DNA from: UBA1479 sp002706405
GTDB taxonomy: Bacteria > Pseudomonadota > Alphaproteobacteria > Rhodospirillales > Casp-alpha2
DNA length: 64,000 bases
Direction: 5' to 3'
NCBI GenBank assembly: GCA_963972255.1
Contig: CAXATO010000004.1
Coordinates: forward strand, 1-64,000
Positions within the stretch are counted from its first letter, which is position 1. Every line of letters starts with the position of its first letter. The notes beneath the pieces were generated by a model, which ran no database searches, was not told the origin of the DNA, and was given only the letters and a program-made list of their open reading frames with translations. Shown one piece after another: positions 12,425 through 20,819 of the stretch. Both the position numbers and the translations under genes were made by a program.

Positions 12425-14125
12425 CTAGATCGCCCCCTCGGGTCCGGGCGCCAGCGGCAACGTGAAGATAACCGTCGTACCCTCTCCCTCGGCGCTGTCG
12501 ATGCGGATGGTCCCGCCCTGCTGTTCGATCAATGATTTGGTGATGGAAAGCCCCAGTCCCCAGCCCTTTTCCGTGGTGAAGGGGTTCTGGGTCCCTGTCG
12601 AAAAGGGCTCCAGCAGCCGGTCGATCAGGGCCGCGTCGATTCCCGGCCCCGTGTCGGTGACCGTGACCGCGATCGCGCCGTCCTGTACGGCGGCGGAAAC
12701 CGTGATCCGACCCGACGACGGCGTGAACTTGATCGCATTGACGAGTAGATTGAGGAACACCTGCTTCACCGCGCGGGCGTCGGCCAGGACCGGCGGCAGA
12801 CCGTCCGGCATGGCGAGCGTGATCTCCAGGTCCTTTTCATAGGCGCGGTCGTGGGCCGCATCGACACATTCTTTAGCGATCTCGCCGATGGCAACGGCGG
12901 CCAAGTCATGATGTCCCGAGCCCGCTTCGATGGCCGAAATGTCCAGAAGATCCTCGACCATGGACAGAAGATAGGCGGCGCTGGAATGGATATCCTTGGC
13001 GTACTCTCGGTATTTTCCGGAACTGGGGGGCCCGAAATACTGGCGATAGAGAATTTCCGAAAACCCGATGATCGCGTTCAGGGGGGTGCGCAGCTCATGG
13101 CTCATGGTCGCCAGGAACTGGGTCTTGGCCAGATTGGCATCCTCGGCCAGGGCCAATGCGTGGCGCAGCTCCTGCTGCACAGCCCGTTCGTCGGTGATAT
13201 CGACCATGATCGTGATCAGCGCGTGGTCGTTCTCCGCGTCGAGCAGAATCGGGATCTTGTGGTTCCGGAGCAGCTTCTGCCCGGCCTTGGGAAAAGTGCG
13301 AATCACTTCCTGAATGCTGATCTCGCCCGATTCCAGGACCTGACGGTCAATGTCCGTAAAGACGCGGGCTTCCTCCGCGGGAAAGATATCCCACATTGTC
13401 TTGCCGATCAGCGTCGCCGGGGTCTCGCCGACCCAATCGGCGTAGGCCGGATTGGCCAGCAGAATTTTGCCGTCCTTGTCCTTGAGGGTCATGGCGTTGG
13501 GCCCGTTGTCGATGACGGCCTGCAGGCGTGCCTCGCTCACGGCCAGGGCCTTCCGGGTTTCGATCTGGCTGTCGATGTAGGTGAGGATCATGCCAAGAAC
13601 CATGGTCGCCGGTGCAAAGGCGACCACGAAGGGAACGGCAACGGTGCTCAAGACCTTCTCGACAATGGGCGCCGGCAGCAGGGTGAAGAGGCCGATCACG
13701 ACCGCATGGACCACCAACCCGAAGGCCAGCAATGTCAGCCAGTTGAGAGGAAACCGGACGGATTTGTAGCCGGCGCGGAAGGCGACCCCCAGGGCGACAC
13801 AGGCGATGACGACGGCAACCCCGATGGGGGCGCCGCTGCCACCCAGATAGGCGCGGTAGCCGCCGGCGACGACCGCCGCGATGACGCCGCCGATCGGTCC
13901 GCCGAAGACGCCGGACAGGCTGATGATGACGGAGCGCGGATCGAAGATGACGCCCGGCGCGATGGTCATCGGGGCTTCCATGCCGATCACGCAGATCATA
14001 CCGAACAGCAGCCCGGAAAGGATCTTTCCGGTCAGTTCGTCGTTTGGCCATCGTTGCGCGATGAAAGCGTAAAGCAAACAGAGCGACAGCAGCAACGAGG
14101 CGGCTTTGGCAAATTCTGCGACCAT
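12425..14125 (-). CDS. Membrane sensor histidine kinase with 5TM (LytS-type) and PAS domains
   Basis: 566 residues. The first about 190 hold several membrane helices with the 5TMR-LYT signature (PGVIFDPRSVII, FGGPIGGVIAAV). A PAS domain follows (about 200-320), then a HisKA domain with phospho-acceptor histidine in MSHELRTPLNAIIGF (about 340) and an ATPase domain with NLLVNAIKFT, DTGPGID and GWGLGLSI. Its signal is unknown. No response-regulator gene sits beside it, so it is an orphan unless it works with a distant partner. The next gene upstream, read the other way, is an ANTAR protein, but ANTAR proteins are not usual partners of this kinase type. Confidence 0.9.
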   Translation of the reverse strand: MVAEFAKAASLLLSLCLLYAFIAQRWPNDELTGKILSGLLFGMICVIGMEAPMTIAPGVIFDPRSVIISLSGVFGGPIGGVIAAVVAGGYRAYLGGSGAPIGVAVVIACVALGVAFRAGYKSVRFPLNWLTLLAFGLVVHAVVIGLFTLLPAPIVEKVLSTVAVPFVVAFAPATMVLGMILTYIDSQIETRKALAVSEARLQAVIDNGPNAMTLKDKDGKILLANPAYADWVGETPATLIGKTMWDIFPAEEARVFTDIDRQVLESGEISIQEVIRTFPKAGQKLLRNHKIPILLDAENDHALITIMVDITDERAVQQELRHALALAEDANLAKTQFLATMSHELRTPLNAIIGFSEILYRQYFGPPSSGKYREYAKDIHSSAAYLLSMVEDLLDISAIEAGSGHHDLAAVAIGEIAKECVDAAHDRAYEKDLEITLAMPDGLPPVLADARAVKQVFLNLLVNAIKFTPSSGRITVSAAVQDGAIAVTVTDTGPGIDAALIDRLLEPFSTGTQNPFTTEKGWGLGLSITKSLIEQQGGTIRIDSAEGEGTTVIFTLPLAPGPEGAI

Positions 14126-14491
14126 GGCTTGAACAACCTAGCCCAAAGAAACGGCAAACATAACTAGACCGAAAGTGCAGGCTGTCTCAGGTCGCCCCAG
14201 TCGATTTCCAAGGCGGCAAGGCGAACCGAACGCCAATCGGCACGATTAGCACCCCACATAAATGCATAATTTTTATTCATGATAAAGTTTTCGCCTATTT
14301 TTTATTCATTTTTGATGCCCTTCCGCTTCACTTCTTTGCGGCAAAGTTCAGCTAACTAATTGCTTTAACGTCAAAATTTATTGTGACGGCAGATTGGCAT
14401 GGGACTTGCGTTTCCCAATTGCGATACGCGGGCAAAAGCGCCCGCCAAGCCTTACACAACGCCAACAGAAGCTGCAAAGAAGAAGAAGACG
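14126..14491. other. AT-rich divergent intergenic region with 11-base direct repeats
   Basis: This 366-base region lies between the kinase (minus) and the ANTAR gene (plus). It is clearly richer in A and T than its neighbours. TTTTTATTCAT occurs at 14270-14280 and again at 14299-14309, 29 bases apart and on the same DNA face. I see no gene in it. The repeats may bind a regulator or a bending protein. Confidence 0.55.
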
Positions 14492-15082
14492 ATGCGTGTG
14501 ATGCTGATAACCGATATCCCCGACGCACCGGACGCCATCATGGCCCACGCCCGGGGACCGAATGGCGCGGCGCACGAGATCGTGACGCTCGCCGCCCCCA
14601 ATGCCCCCCTTACCGACACGGCCCGCGAGACGTTACCTGACGTGATCGTGGTCTGCGTCGCCAAACCCGATGAATATTCCTTCGCCGACCTGCAGGCCCT
14701 GAGCGAGACCACGCCCCTGCCGATCATGTTCCTGGCCGACGACGACCGGCCCGAGATCATGAGCCAGGCATCGAGCGCCGGGGTCAATGTCTACCTGCCC
14801 GTGGACGCCGGCATGAAGGCCTTTCCGACCCTGGCCGAATGGACCCGGGCCCAATTCCTGACCGTCCGCGAGTTGAAGAAGCGGCTGAAGGAGAAAGAAG
14901 ACAAGCTTGCCGACCGCATCACCATTGAGCGGGCCAAAGGTATCGTCATGAAAATGAAGGGCCTGGAAGAAGACTCGGCCTATCACGAGATCCGGAAACT
15001 GGCCATGAAACGCTCTCAGCCCATGCGCGTCGTCGCGGAACAGATTATCGACACGGAACACCTCGTTCTCTGTAAGGCGTGA
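14492..15082 (+). CDS. ANTAR-domain RNA-binding regulator with degenerate receiver
   Basis: 196 residues from the ATG at 14492, which has a purine-rich stretch (GAAGAAGAAG) just upstream. A longer frame from 14399 begins with residues unlike the family. The receiver-like part (1-115) lacks the usual aspartate: the strand reads VIVVCVAKPD. A coiled coil rich in K and E (about 125-145) leads into a C-terminal ANTAR domain (ERAKGIVMKMKGLEEDSAYH). ANTAR proteins bind paired RNA hairpins and stop leader termination. Loss of the phospho-aspartate suggests control by ligand or protein rather than a kinase. Its target is unknown. Confidence 0.85.
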   Translation: MRVMLITDIPDAPDAIMAHARGPNGAAHEIVTLAAPNAPLTDTARETLPDVIVVCVAKPDEYSFADLQALSETTPLPIMFLADDDRPEIMSQASSAGVNVYLPVDAGMKAFPTLAEWTRAQFLTVRELKKRLKEKEDKLADRITIERAKGIVMKMKGLEEDSAYHEIRKLAMKRSQPMRVVAEQIIDTEHLVLCKA

Positions 15083-15103
15083 TGCGCCGAAATTTTCGAT
15101 TTT

Positions 15104-15192
15104 CTAAGTCCACTACCTCCCAAGGACGGACTTAGGGAAGGCGGCAGGCTGGCCTCGACAGCCACTCTCCTCCTCGAAGCCTGCCGCCTTCC
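15104..15192. terminator. Two abutting perfect inverted repeats, probable bidirectional terminator
   Basis: CTAAGTCC at 15104-15111 pairs perfectly with GGACTTAG at 15128-15135. The very next base starts GGAAGGCGGCAGGC (15136-15149), which pairs perfectly over 14 bases with 15179-15192. The second loop of 29 bases contains a small TGGC/GCCA stem. A T-rich tract follows on the plus strand. It lies between convergent genes, so termination is the simplest role, but two exactly adjoining stems are unusual. Confidence 0.65.
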
Positions 15193-15248
15193 TCCCCTCT
15201 TTTCTTCTTTATCCGACAATCGTCGACGGCAGGTGCGCGGGGCCGGCC

Positions 15249-15518
15249 CTAGGCGCGCTCGGTCGCGGACAGGGCCGCGATATCGGCGGCATCGATCCGG
15301 GCCATGGGCTTGGCGATCTTCCAGGTCAGGTTGGCCTGCGCCGCGCCCATGACGGCGATCACGGTCTCGACATCGGGACAGCCGTCTTCGTGGCACCGCA
15401 ATTCGGACACCATCAGTGTCGCCGAATCGTCCAGGCCGAAGCGGCGTCGGACGAGGTCCTTGATGCGCTGGGCGCTGCCGTCGGGCTTGGCCCGCGACAG
15501 GCCGAGGATGTCATCCAT
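15249..15518 (-). CDS. Small conserved-looking protein of unknown function
   Basis: 89 residues from an ATG at 15518, chosen because GGGAG lies about 8 bases upstream; two in-frame ATGs at 15524 and 15533 are too close to or beyond that site. The protein is soluble with a central CHEDGC element and a C-terminal WKIAKP segment. The two cysteines five residues apart could bind metal or be redox active. It is the last gene of the minus-strand cyanase operon, 49 bases after the WD40 gene. I do not recognise the family. Confidence 0.7.
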   Translation of the reverse strand: MDDILGLSRAKPDGSAQRIKDLVRRRFGLDDSATLMVSELRCHEDGCPDVETVIAVMGAAQANLTWKIAKPMARIDAADIAALSATERA

Positions 15519-15567
15519 GGTCATGTCTCCCATGCAACGGGGCCGCGCCGGGCGGCCATTTGGCGGA

Positions 15568-16689
15568 TCAGGACACCAACGGCTCGAGAATGCGCATGAC
15601 GGCGACCGCCCCGGATTCGTCCGTGGCGACCAGGGTCGCGCCGTCGTCGGTCCAGGCCAGGCCGGTGACCGCATGGCCGCTGGCGGGCCGGGCAATCATC
15701 GCTGTCTCCTGCTCGATGGTGCCGACCAGCACGGTGCCGTCGGAATAGCCGCCGGCGACCACATGGTCCACGGGATGGGCCGCGACCTGGCGCACCACGC
15801 CGTCGTAGACATAGCCGAATTCCAAGGGCGGCTTGCCCGATGGCCCCTTGCCGGAACAATCCCAGGACGTCACCGTATCAGCGCCCGACGCCGCCACGTA
15901 TTGGCCGTCGGCGGTCCAGGCAACGGCGCGGATCTTGGACGGATACCCGCTCATGCGCATGCCCGTCTTGTCCTTCCAGCGCCAGCAGTGCATTTCCTTG
16001 TCCTGCATGGCGGTGACGATGAACTGCCCGCTCGGCGACCAGGCGACGGCCGTGTGCGAGCCGTGCCACTCGAGGCGCTGAGGCTTCTGGCCGGGATCGG
16101 TCAGGTTCCACACACTAACCCCGTCGTAATGGGCAACGGCGATCCGTGTGCCGTCGGGCGAGAACGACAGGCCCGCGACGGTCGACGGATGGCCGCCGGC
16201 TTCAAGAACCGTCGCCCCGTCGGCGCCCAATACGGTCATGGACTTGGCGGCGGCAAAGGCGCGCAGCCCCTTGCCCGAATGCACCGCGACCTCGCTGACC
16301 CAGGGCCCGCCCGTTTCCGTCAGCTTGGTGACGGTCGATCCGTCGAGGCGCAGCAGCTCGCCCGCATCCGTGCCGATCAGCACCCCCGCCCCACCGATAT
16401 CGACGGCGGCTGCGATGGGCGTCGCCCTGACCTTGGTCAGGGCCGACGGCTGGGCGCCGTCCAGCACCAGGCCGATGGCGCGGATCGTGCCGTCGCCGTA
16501 GCCGATGACGGCGCGGGCCGCCGCCGGCTCGATGACCGTGAAGGTCGGGTGAACGCCGACGGCCGGGTATTCGCTCAGTTTCACCGAAGGCGAGATGATC
16601 CGCGTCCCCACGTCCGGATTACCGGTACCCGCAAGCCCCAGGGCGGCGGGATCGAATCCCGTGGCACCCATCATACCGCCGCCCGTCAT
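15568..16689 (-). CDS. WD40-repeat beta-propeller protein
   Basis: 373 residues with at least five recognisable blades, such as GLSFSPDGTRIAVAHYDGVSV, AVAWSPSGQFIVTA, AVAWTADGQYVAASGAD and GLAWTDDGATLVATDESG. No signal peptide is visible, so it is probably cytoplasmic. Its start overlaps the cobW stop by 4 bases (ATGA), which suggests the two proteins are made together and may interact. WD40 proteins are scaffolds, so it may present a client protein to the CobW metallochaperone. That role is inferred from the overlap only. Confidence 0.85.
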   Translation of the reverse strand: MTGGGMMGATGFDPAALGLAGTGNPDVGTRIISPSVKLSEYPAVGVHPTFTVIEPAAARAVIGYGDGTIRAIGLVLDGAQPSALTKVRATPIAAAVDIGGAGVLIGTDAGELLRLDGSTVTKLTETGGPWVSEVAVHSGKGLRAFAAAKSMTVLGADGATVLEAGGHPSTVAGLSFSPDGTRIAVAHYDGVSVWNLTDPGQKPQRLEWHGSHTAVAWSPSGQFIVTAMQDKEMHCWRWKDKTGMRMSGYPSKIRAVAWTADGQYVAASGADTVTSWDCSGKGPSGKPPLEFGYVYDGVVRQVAAHPVDHVVAGGYSDGTVLVGTIEQETAMIARPASGHAVTGLAWTDDGATLVATDESGAVAVMRILEPLVS

Positions 16690-17654
16690 GCCGCCACCGT
16701 GCAGTCATCGAACGCGGCCCGCAGTTCGGCCTCGTCCAGGTTGCGGCCGATGAAGACCAGACGCGAGGAGCGGGCGTCCCCGCCCCAGGGGGCGCCCCAG
16801 GCCGAATCCATGACCATGTGCACGCCCTGGAAGACATAGCGGTTATCCTGACCCGACAGGTTCAGAATGCCCTTGGTGCGCAGCACGTCGACGCCGCGCT
16901 CCATGATGAAGCCGCGGATCCAGTTGGAAAACTTCTCGGGCTCGATGGGATTGTCGGTCTTGAGGCTGATCGAGATGATGTTTTCGTCGTGCTCGTGGCC
17001 GTCCTCTTCGTCCAGCAGGCCCGGCTCGAATTCCAGCACGCGGGACAGATCGAAAGCGCCCCGATCGAGGACGTCGTTGATCGGCACCTGGCTTTTCACC
17101 GTCTCGATGACCTTGGCCATCCGGTTGAGGCTGGTGATCTTGGCCTTCACGGCATTCAGCTTGTCGCCGTCGACCAGATCCGTCTTGTTCAAAAGGATGA
17201 TGTCGGCGAAGGCGACCTGTTCGACCAATTCGTGTTCCTCGTCGACCGCATCCAGGAAATGACCGGCGTCGACCACGGTGACCACGGCGTCGAGCGCGAC
17301 CTTGGCCTGCACGTCTTCGTCCACGAAGAACGTCTGCACCACCGGCGCCGGATCGGCCAGGCCCGTGGTTTCGATGATCATGCCGTCGAAATCATCCGCG
17401 CGCTTCATGAGGGTCGAAATGATGCGGATCAGGTCGCCGCGCACGGTGCAACAGATGCAGCCGTTGTTCATTTCGAAGATTTCCTCGTCCGCGTCGACGA
17501 CCAGCTCATTGTCGATGCCCTCTTCGCCGAATTCGTTGACGATGACGGCGTATTTCTTGCCGTGCTGTTCCGTGAGGATCCGGTTCAGCAGGGTGGTTTT
17601 CCCGGCTCCCAGGTATCCGGTAATCAGCGTAACGGGCACCTTTGCCTGTTGCAT
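16686..17654 (-). CDS. CobW/COG0523-family GTPase, putative metallochaperone
   Basis: 322 residues. Walker A is GYLGAGKT (13-20), the metal site is GCICC (C66, C68, C69), and the guanine-specificity motif NKTD is present. A His/Asp/Glu-rich stretch (EEDGHEHDEN) lies near residue 215, and a C-terminal CobW domain follows. COG0523 proteins deliver Zn, Co or Fe to client enzymes under GTP control. The position downstream of a HupE/UreJ-type permease suggests nickel, cobalt or zinc handling within this operon. It overlaps the WD40 gene by 4 bases. Confidence 0.9.
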   Translation of the reverse strand: MQQAKVPVTLITGYLGAGKTTLLNRILTEQHGKKYAVIVNEFGEEGIDNELVVDADEEIFEMNNGCICCTVRGDLIRIISTLMKRADDFDGMIIETTGLADPAPVVQTFFVDEDVQAKVALDAVVTVVDAGHFLDAVDEEHELVEQVAFADIILLNKTDLVDGDKLNAVKAKITSLNRMAKVIETVKSQVPINDVLDRGAFDLSRVLEFEPGLLDEEDGHEHDENIISISLKTDNPIEPEKFSNWIRGFIMERGVDVLRTKGILNLSGQDNRYVFQGVHMVMDSAWGAPWGGDARSSRLVFIGRNLDEAELRAAFDDCTVAA

Positions 17655-17678
17655 GTGGTCAGCGCTCCCTTGTGCTTG

Positions 17679-17708
17679 GGCGGTCCGCCCGCCGTTGGGC
17701 GGACTGCC
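17679..17708. promoter_or_regulatory. Inverted repeat between hupE-like gene and cobW
   Basis: GTCCGCCC and GGGCGGAC (17683-17690 and 17697-17704) form an 8-base perfect stem around a 6-base loop. On the plus-strand reading the stem extends to 12 pairs. It sits in the 126-base gap ahead of cobW. There is no T-run, so it may be a processing site or a regulator site rather than a terminator. Confidence 0.4.
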
Positions 17709-17780
17709 GATACGGTTCAGTTCCGGTCGGGGGCGACGTGCCGTCCTGCGACGCCGCGCCCCGGTCTTGCAGATGCGGGC

Positions 17781-18449
17781 CTAGAGAAGGGCCCCAACGA
17801 GGATGCCTTCGAGATGCTCCAGCGTCAGGAACATGCCGACGCCGGCAACCACGGCACCCGACAGGCGGGCTTCGACGGCCGTCGATTCCGTGGCCTTCCA
17901 CAGCTTCAGGGCGACCGTGCCGGCGGCCACGGCGATGCCGTACTGCACAACGCCAAGGCCGATCAGGTAGCCGACCAGAACCTGGGCGCCCACACCCGCT
18001 TCCTGGGAAGCCATCGCATCGCCGAAGGCCGAACCGTGGAACAGGCCGAAGGCGGCGAACACGGCAAGAGCCGGGACGATGCCGAGCGAGCGACCCGACA
18101 GGACCACCGCCCCCAGGGCCAGCAGCGACAGGCCGATGACGATTTCCTTGGCCGGCAGGCCGACGCCCAGGCTCATCATCAGGCAGCCCGCCAGCATGGC
18201 GGCGATGTATCCGGCGGGAGCCGTGAAGCGGTGACCGGTGTAAAGTGCTGCGACACCGACCAGCAGCACGAAGAACAGATGGTCGAAGCCGAGAAGGGGA
18301 TGGCCGATCCCGGACAGAACGCCATGGGCGAAGGTGGTCATCGGCGCGCCGCCCAAAGGATGGTGAGCGAGCGCCGGGTCGGCCGCAAACAAGGCCGCGG
18401 TGCCAAGCGCAAGTGCGGGAACCAGGTTCGTGAGTTTGGTGCGGGTCAT
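17781..18449 (-). CDS. HupE/UreJ-family membrane protein, putative Ni/Co permease
   Basis: 222 residues starting at 18449 (GAGAGG nine bases upstream). It has a signal-like first segment ending ALA-HHPLGG, then about six membrane helices. The family signature HPLLGFDHLFF and a later HGSAFGD are present; these His/Asp residues are the expected metal path. HupE/UreJ proteins import nickel or cobalt for hydrogenase, urease or B12. Here it follows cyanase and precedes CobW, with no hydrogenase or urease in view. Metal and client are therefore open. Confidence 0.85.
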   Translation of the reverse strand: MTRTKLTNLVPALALGTAALFAADPALAHHPLGGAPMTTFAHGVLSGIGHPLLGFDHLFFVLLVGVAALYTGHRFTAPAGYIAAMLAGCLMMSLGVGLPAKEIVIGLSLLALGAVVLSGRSLGIVPALAVFAAFGLFHGSAFGDAMASQEAGVGAQVLVGYLIGLGVVQYGIAVAAGTVALKLWKATESTAVEARLSGAVVAGVGMFLTLEHLEGILVGALL

Positions 18450-18526
18450 TGCGGGTACCTCTCTGTACTGATGAATTTTCATAGAGTGACGGACGGGCTC
18501 CGCCTTTGGAGGCCTTTGGGAATTTT

Positions 18527-18976
18527 CTAGTAAACTTTGTAAGGCAGGAATTTGCCGTTCAGGGTGATGACGACGCGGTCGCCCTTGGGGTCGGCCTTGC
18601 GGTCGATGTCCATTTCGAAGTCGATGGCCGACATGATGCCGTCACCGAATTCTTCTTCGATCAGGGCCTTGAACGTGGTGCCGTAGACGCTGACCAGTTC
18701 ATAAAGACGGTAGATCAGGGGGTCGGTCGGGACCGCGCTTTCGAGCGAACCGCGCGACGGCACGGTCATCAGCATGGCGATTTCTTCTTCCGACAGGTTC
18801 AGGCCCATGGCGTTGGCCGCCGTGGTCGCCTGTTCCTTGGTCATGGACATCTGGCCCAAGAGGGCGGCGGTCACCCATTCCTTGGACAGGCCGACCTTTT
18901 CTGCAACGTCGGCCCACTTGATGCCTTTCATGATTTTGTGGGTGACGATCTTTTCGGTCAGTTCGGCGCGGGTCAT
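18527..18976 (-). CDS. cynS: Cyanate hydratase (cyanase)
   Basis: 149 residues (E. coli CynS has 156). It has an N-terminal helical domain and a C-terminal catalytic domain, with the expected catalytic residues R90, E93 and S116 in YRLYE and GIMSAIDF. The enzyme converts cyanate and bicarbonate to ammonia and CO2 and works as a decamer. The start at 18976 is set by GAAGGAGA seven bases upstream. The gene lies 43 bases after an NrtD/CynD-type ATPase, as in cyanobacterial cynABDS operons, which points to cyanate as one substrate of the transporter. Confidence 0.96.
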   Translation of the reverse strand: MTRAELTEKIVTHKIMKGIKWADVAEKVGLSKEWVTAALLGQMSMTKEQATTAANAMGLNLSEEEIAMLMTVPSRGSLESAVPTDPLIYRLYELVSVYGTTFKALIEEEFGDGIMSAIDFEMDIDRKADPKGDRVVITLNGKFLPYKVY

Positions 18977-19019
18977 TGGGAAAGTCTCCTTCGTTGATGA
19001 CGGTTTGTGTCGATGATGG

Positions 19020-19949
19020 TTAAGCCTGTGCGCGCAGCACGCCCGTGCCGGTTTCACCGGCTTCGTCGGTGGTGACGGTGGGGCGCACGACGGGCGGATG
19101 ACGGGGGTCGTAATCGGGCGAGGCCAGTTCGTCCTTGAAGCCCACCGAGCGGTTGACCAGGAATTCGATCAGGTGGTTGCGGACGGGATAATAATTGGCC
19201 TGGGTATGCATGTTGGCGCGGGTGCGGTCGCGCGGCAGCGAGTTCTCGACGATCTCGCAGATCCGCGCGTCGGGCCCGTTGGTCATCAGGATGATCTTAT
19301 CGGCAAGCAAGATCGCCTCGTCGATGTCATGGGTGATCATGAACACGGTCTGCTCGGTCTCGGCACAGATGCTGAGAAGCTCGTCCTGCAGGGAGCCGCG
19401 GGTCAGCGCGTCGAGCGCCGAGAACGGTTCGTCCAGGAGCATGATCTGCGGCTCGATGGCCATGGCGCGGGCGATGCCGACGCGCTGTTTCATGCCGCCA
19501 GAGAGCTGCGACGGCTTCTTGTTTTCCGAACCGGTCAGATGCACCAGATCGATGAACTTCTGGCAGTGCTTGAGCATGTCCGCCTTGGCCATGCGCGGCC
19601 ATTTCGAGCGCACGGCGAAGGCGATGTTGCCCATCACCGTCATCCAGGGCATCAGGGCGTGGCTTTGGAACACCACGGCGCGCTCGAGCGAGGTGCCGGT
19701 GACTTCCTGGCCCGACACGATGACGCTGCCGGAACTTGCCGTGGCCAGGCCCGCCAGGATGTTCAGCAGGGTCGTCTTGCCGCAGCCCGAATGGCCGATC
19801 AGGCAGACGAATTCGCCGGGTTCGACCGAGAACCAGATGTCTTCGAAGACGGTGGTCTCGCCCGATCCGTCGGGGGCCGGGAATCGCTGTGCCAGGCCTT
19901 CGACGCGGATGCGGGGCTGGGGGGATTTGCTCATGCTATCGGACATCAT
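19020..19949 (-). CDS. ABC transporter ATPase, nitrate/cyanate type
   Basis: 309 residues. Walker A is GHSGCGKTT (about 53-61), the signature is LSGGMKQR (about 149), and Walker B is IMLLDEPFSALD (about 169) followed by an H-loop in THDIDEA. The C-terminal extension is longer than in most such ATPases, with a polar tail. It resembles NrtD/CynD/TauB-type ATPases. With the permease and binding protein upstream it forms an importer for nitrate, cyanate or a related anion. Sequence alone does not separate these substrates; the adjoining cyanase favours cyanate. Confidence 0.9.
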   Translation of the reverse strand: MMSDSMSKSPQPRIRVEGLAQRFPAPDGSGETTVFEDIWFSVEPGEFVCLIGHSGCGKTTLLNILAGLATASSGSVIVSGQEVTGTSLERAVVFQSHALMPWMTVMGNIAFAVRSKWPRMAKADMLKHCQKFIDLVHLTGSENKKPSQLSGGMKQRVGIARAMAIEPQIMLLDEPFSALDALTRGSLQDELLSICAETEQTVFMITHDIDEAILLADKIILMTNGPDARICEIVENSLPRDRTRANMHTQANYYPVRNHLIEFLVNRSVGFKDELASPDYDPRHPPVVRPTVTTDEAGETGTGVLRAQA

Positions 19950-19968
19950 CTTGGCTCCGTTATTCGTT

Positions 19969-20808
19969 TTATTCGGTGTAGGTGACGAGACGCGCCAGGT
20001 AGGACAGCATCAGGTCCAACACCATGCCGATCAGGCCGATGAAGAAGATTGCGGCGATCACGTTGGTGATCGACAGGTTGTTCCATTCGTTCCACACGAA
20101 GTAACCGATGCCAGTACCGCCCACGAGCATCTCGGCCGCGACGATGACCAGCCAGGCGATGCCGACGGAAATCCGCATCCCGGTCATGATCGTCGGGGCC
20201 GCCGCCGGCAGGATCACGCGAAAGGCCGTGCGCAGATGGCCGACCTCAAGCGTCTTGGCCACGTTCAGCCATTCCTTGCGCACGCTGGCGACGCCGAAGG
20301 CCGTGTTGGTCAACATGGGCCAGACCGAACAGATGAAGATCACGAACACGGAGGAGATGATCGAATCCTTGATCGTGTAGAGGGCGAGCGGCATCCAGGC
20401 CAATGGCGAGACCGGCTTCATGATCTGGATGAACGGATCCAGCGCCCGGTAGAACAGGGGCGACATGCCGATCAGGAAGCCGAGCGGAATGGCCACCACC
20501 ACGGCGAAACCGAAGCCGACCAGCACGCGCAGGATGGAATAGCCCAGCTGAATGCCGATGCCCTTATCGTTGGGGCCAGCGTCGTAGAACGGGTTCAGGA
20601 CGTGTTCCCAGATCTGCTTGCCGACCTCGAGGGGCCCCGGCATTGCCGAGGCCCCCTTGGCCGTTGCCCCCATCAAGGCGGCGTAAGCGGGGTCCATGTC
20701 GGCCGCCGATCCCGTACCGGCGGGCAGGATCAGTTGCCACAAACCGGCGAAGGCGAAGAACAACGCGATCGACAGGACAATGGCACGGGATTGCAGTGAC
20801 ATGGACAT
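19969..20808 (-). CDS. ABC transporter permease, nitrate/cyanate type
   Basis: 279 residues from the ATG at 20808. Upstream codons in the same frame belong to the binding-protein gene. There are six membrane helices and the BPD permease EAA-type loop (EWLNVAKTLEVGHLRTAFRVILPAA, shortened here to its core AKTLEVGHLRTAFRVILPAA). The N-terminal periplasmic loop is about 60 residues. It is homologous to NrtB/CynB/SsuC. It starts 11 bases after the binding-protein stop and ends 19 bases before the ATPase gene. Confidence 0.9.
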   Translation of the reverse strand: MSMSLQSRAIVLSIALFFAFAGLWQLILPAGTGSAADMDPAYAALMGATAKGASAMPGPLEVGKQIWEHVLNPFYDAGPNDKGIGIQLGYSILRVLVGFGFAVVVAIPLGFLIGMSPLFYRALDPFIQIMKPVSPLAWMPLALYTIKDSIISSVFVIFICSVWPMLTNTAFGVASVRKEWLNVAKTLEVGHLRTAFRVILPAAAPTIMTGMRISVGIAWLVIVAAEMLVGGTGIGYFVWNEWNNLSITNVIAAIFFIGLIGMVLDLMLSYLARLVTYTE

Positions 20809-20819
20809 GGTGGTGCCTC

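Noticed and set aside
16818..18530. 570-codon plus-strand frame across cobW and hupE
   Set aside because: It crosses two genes with recognisable families on the other strand.
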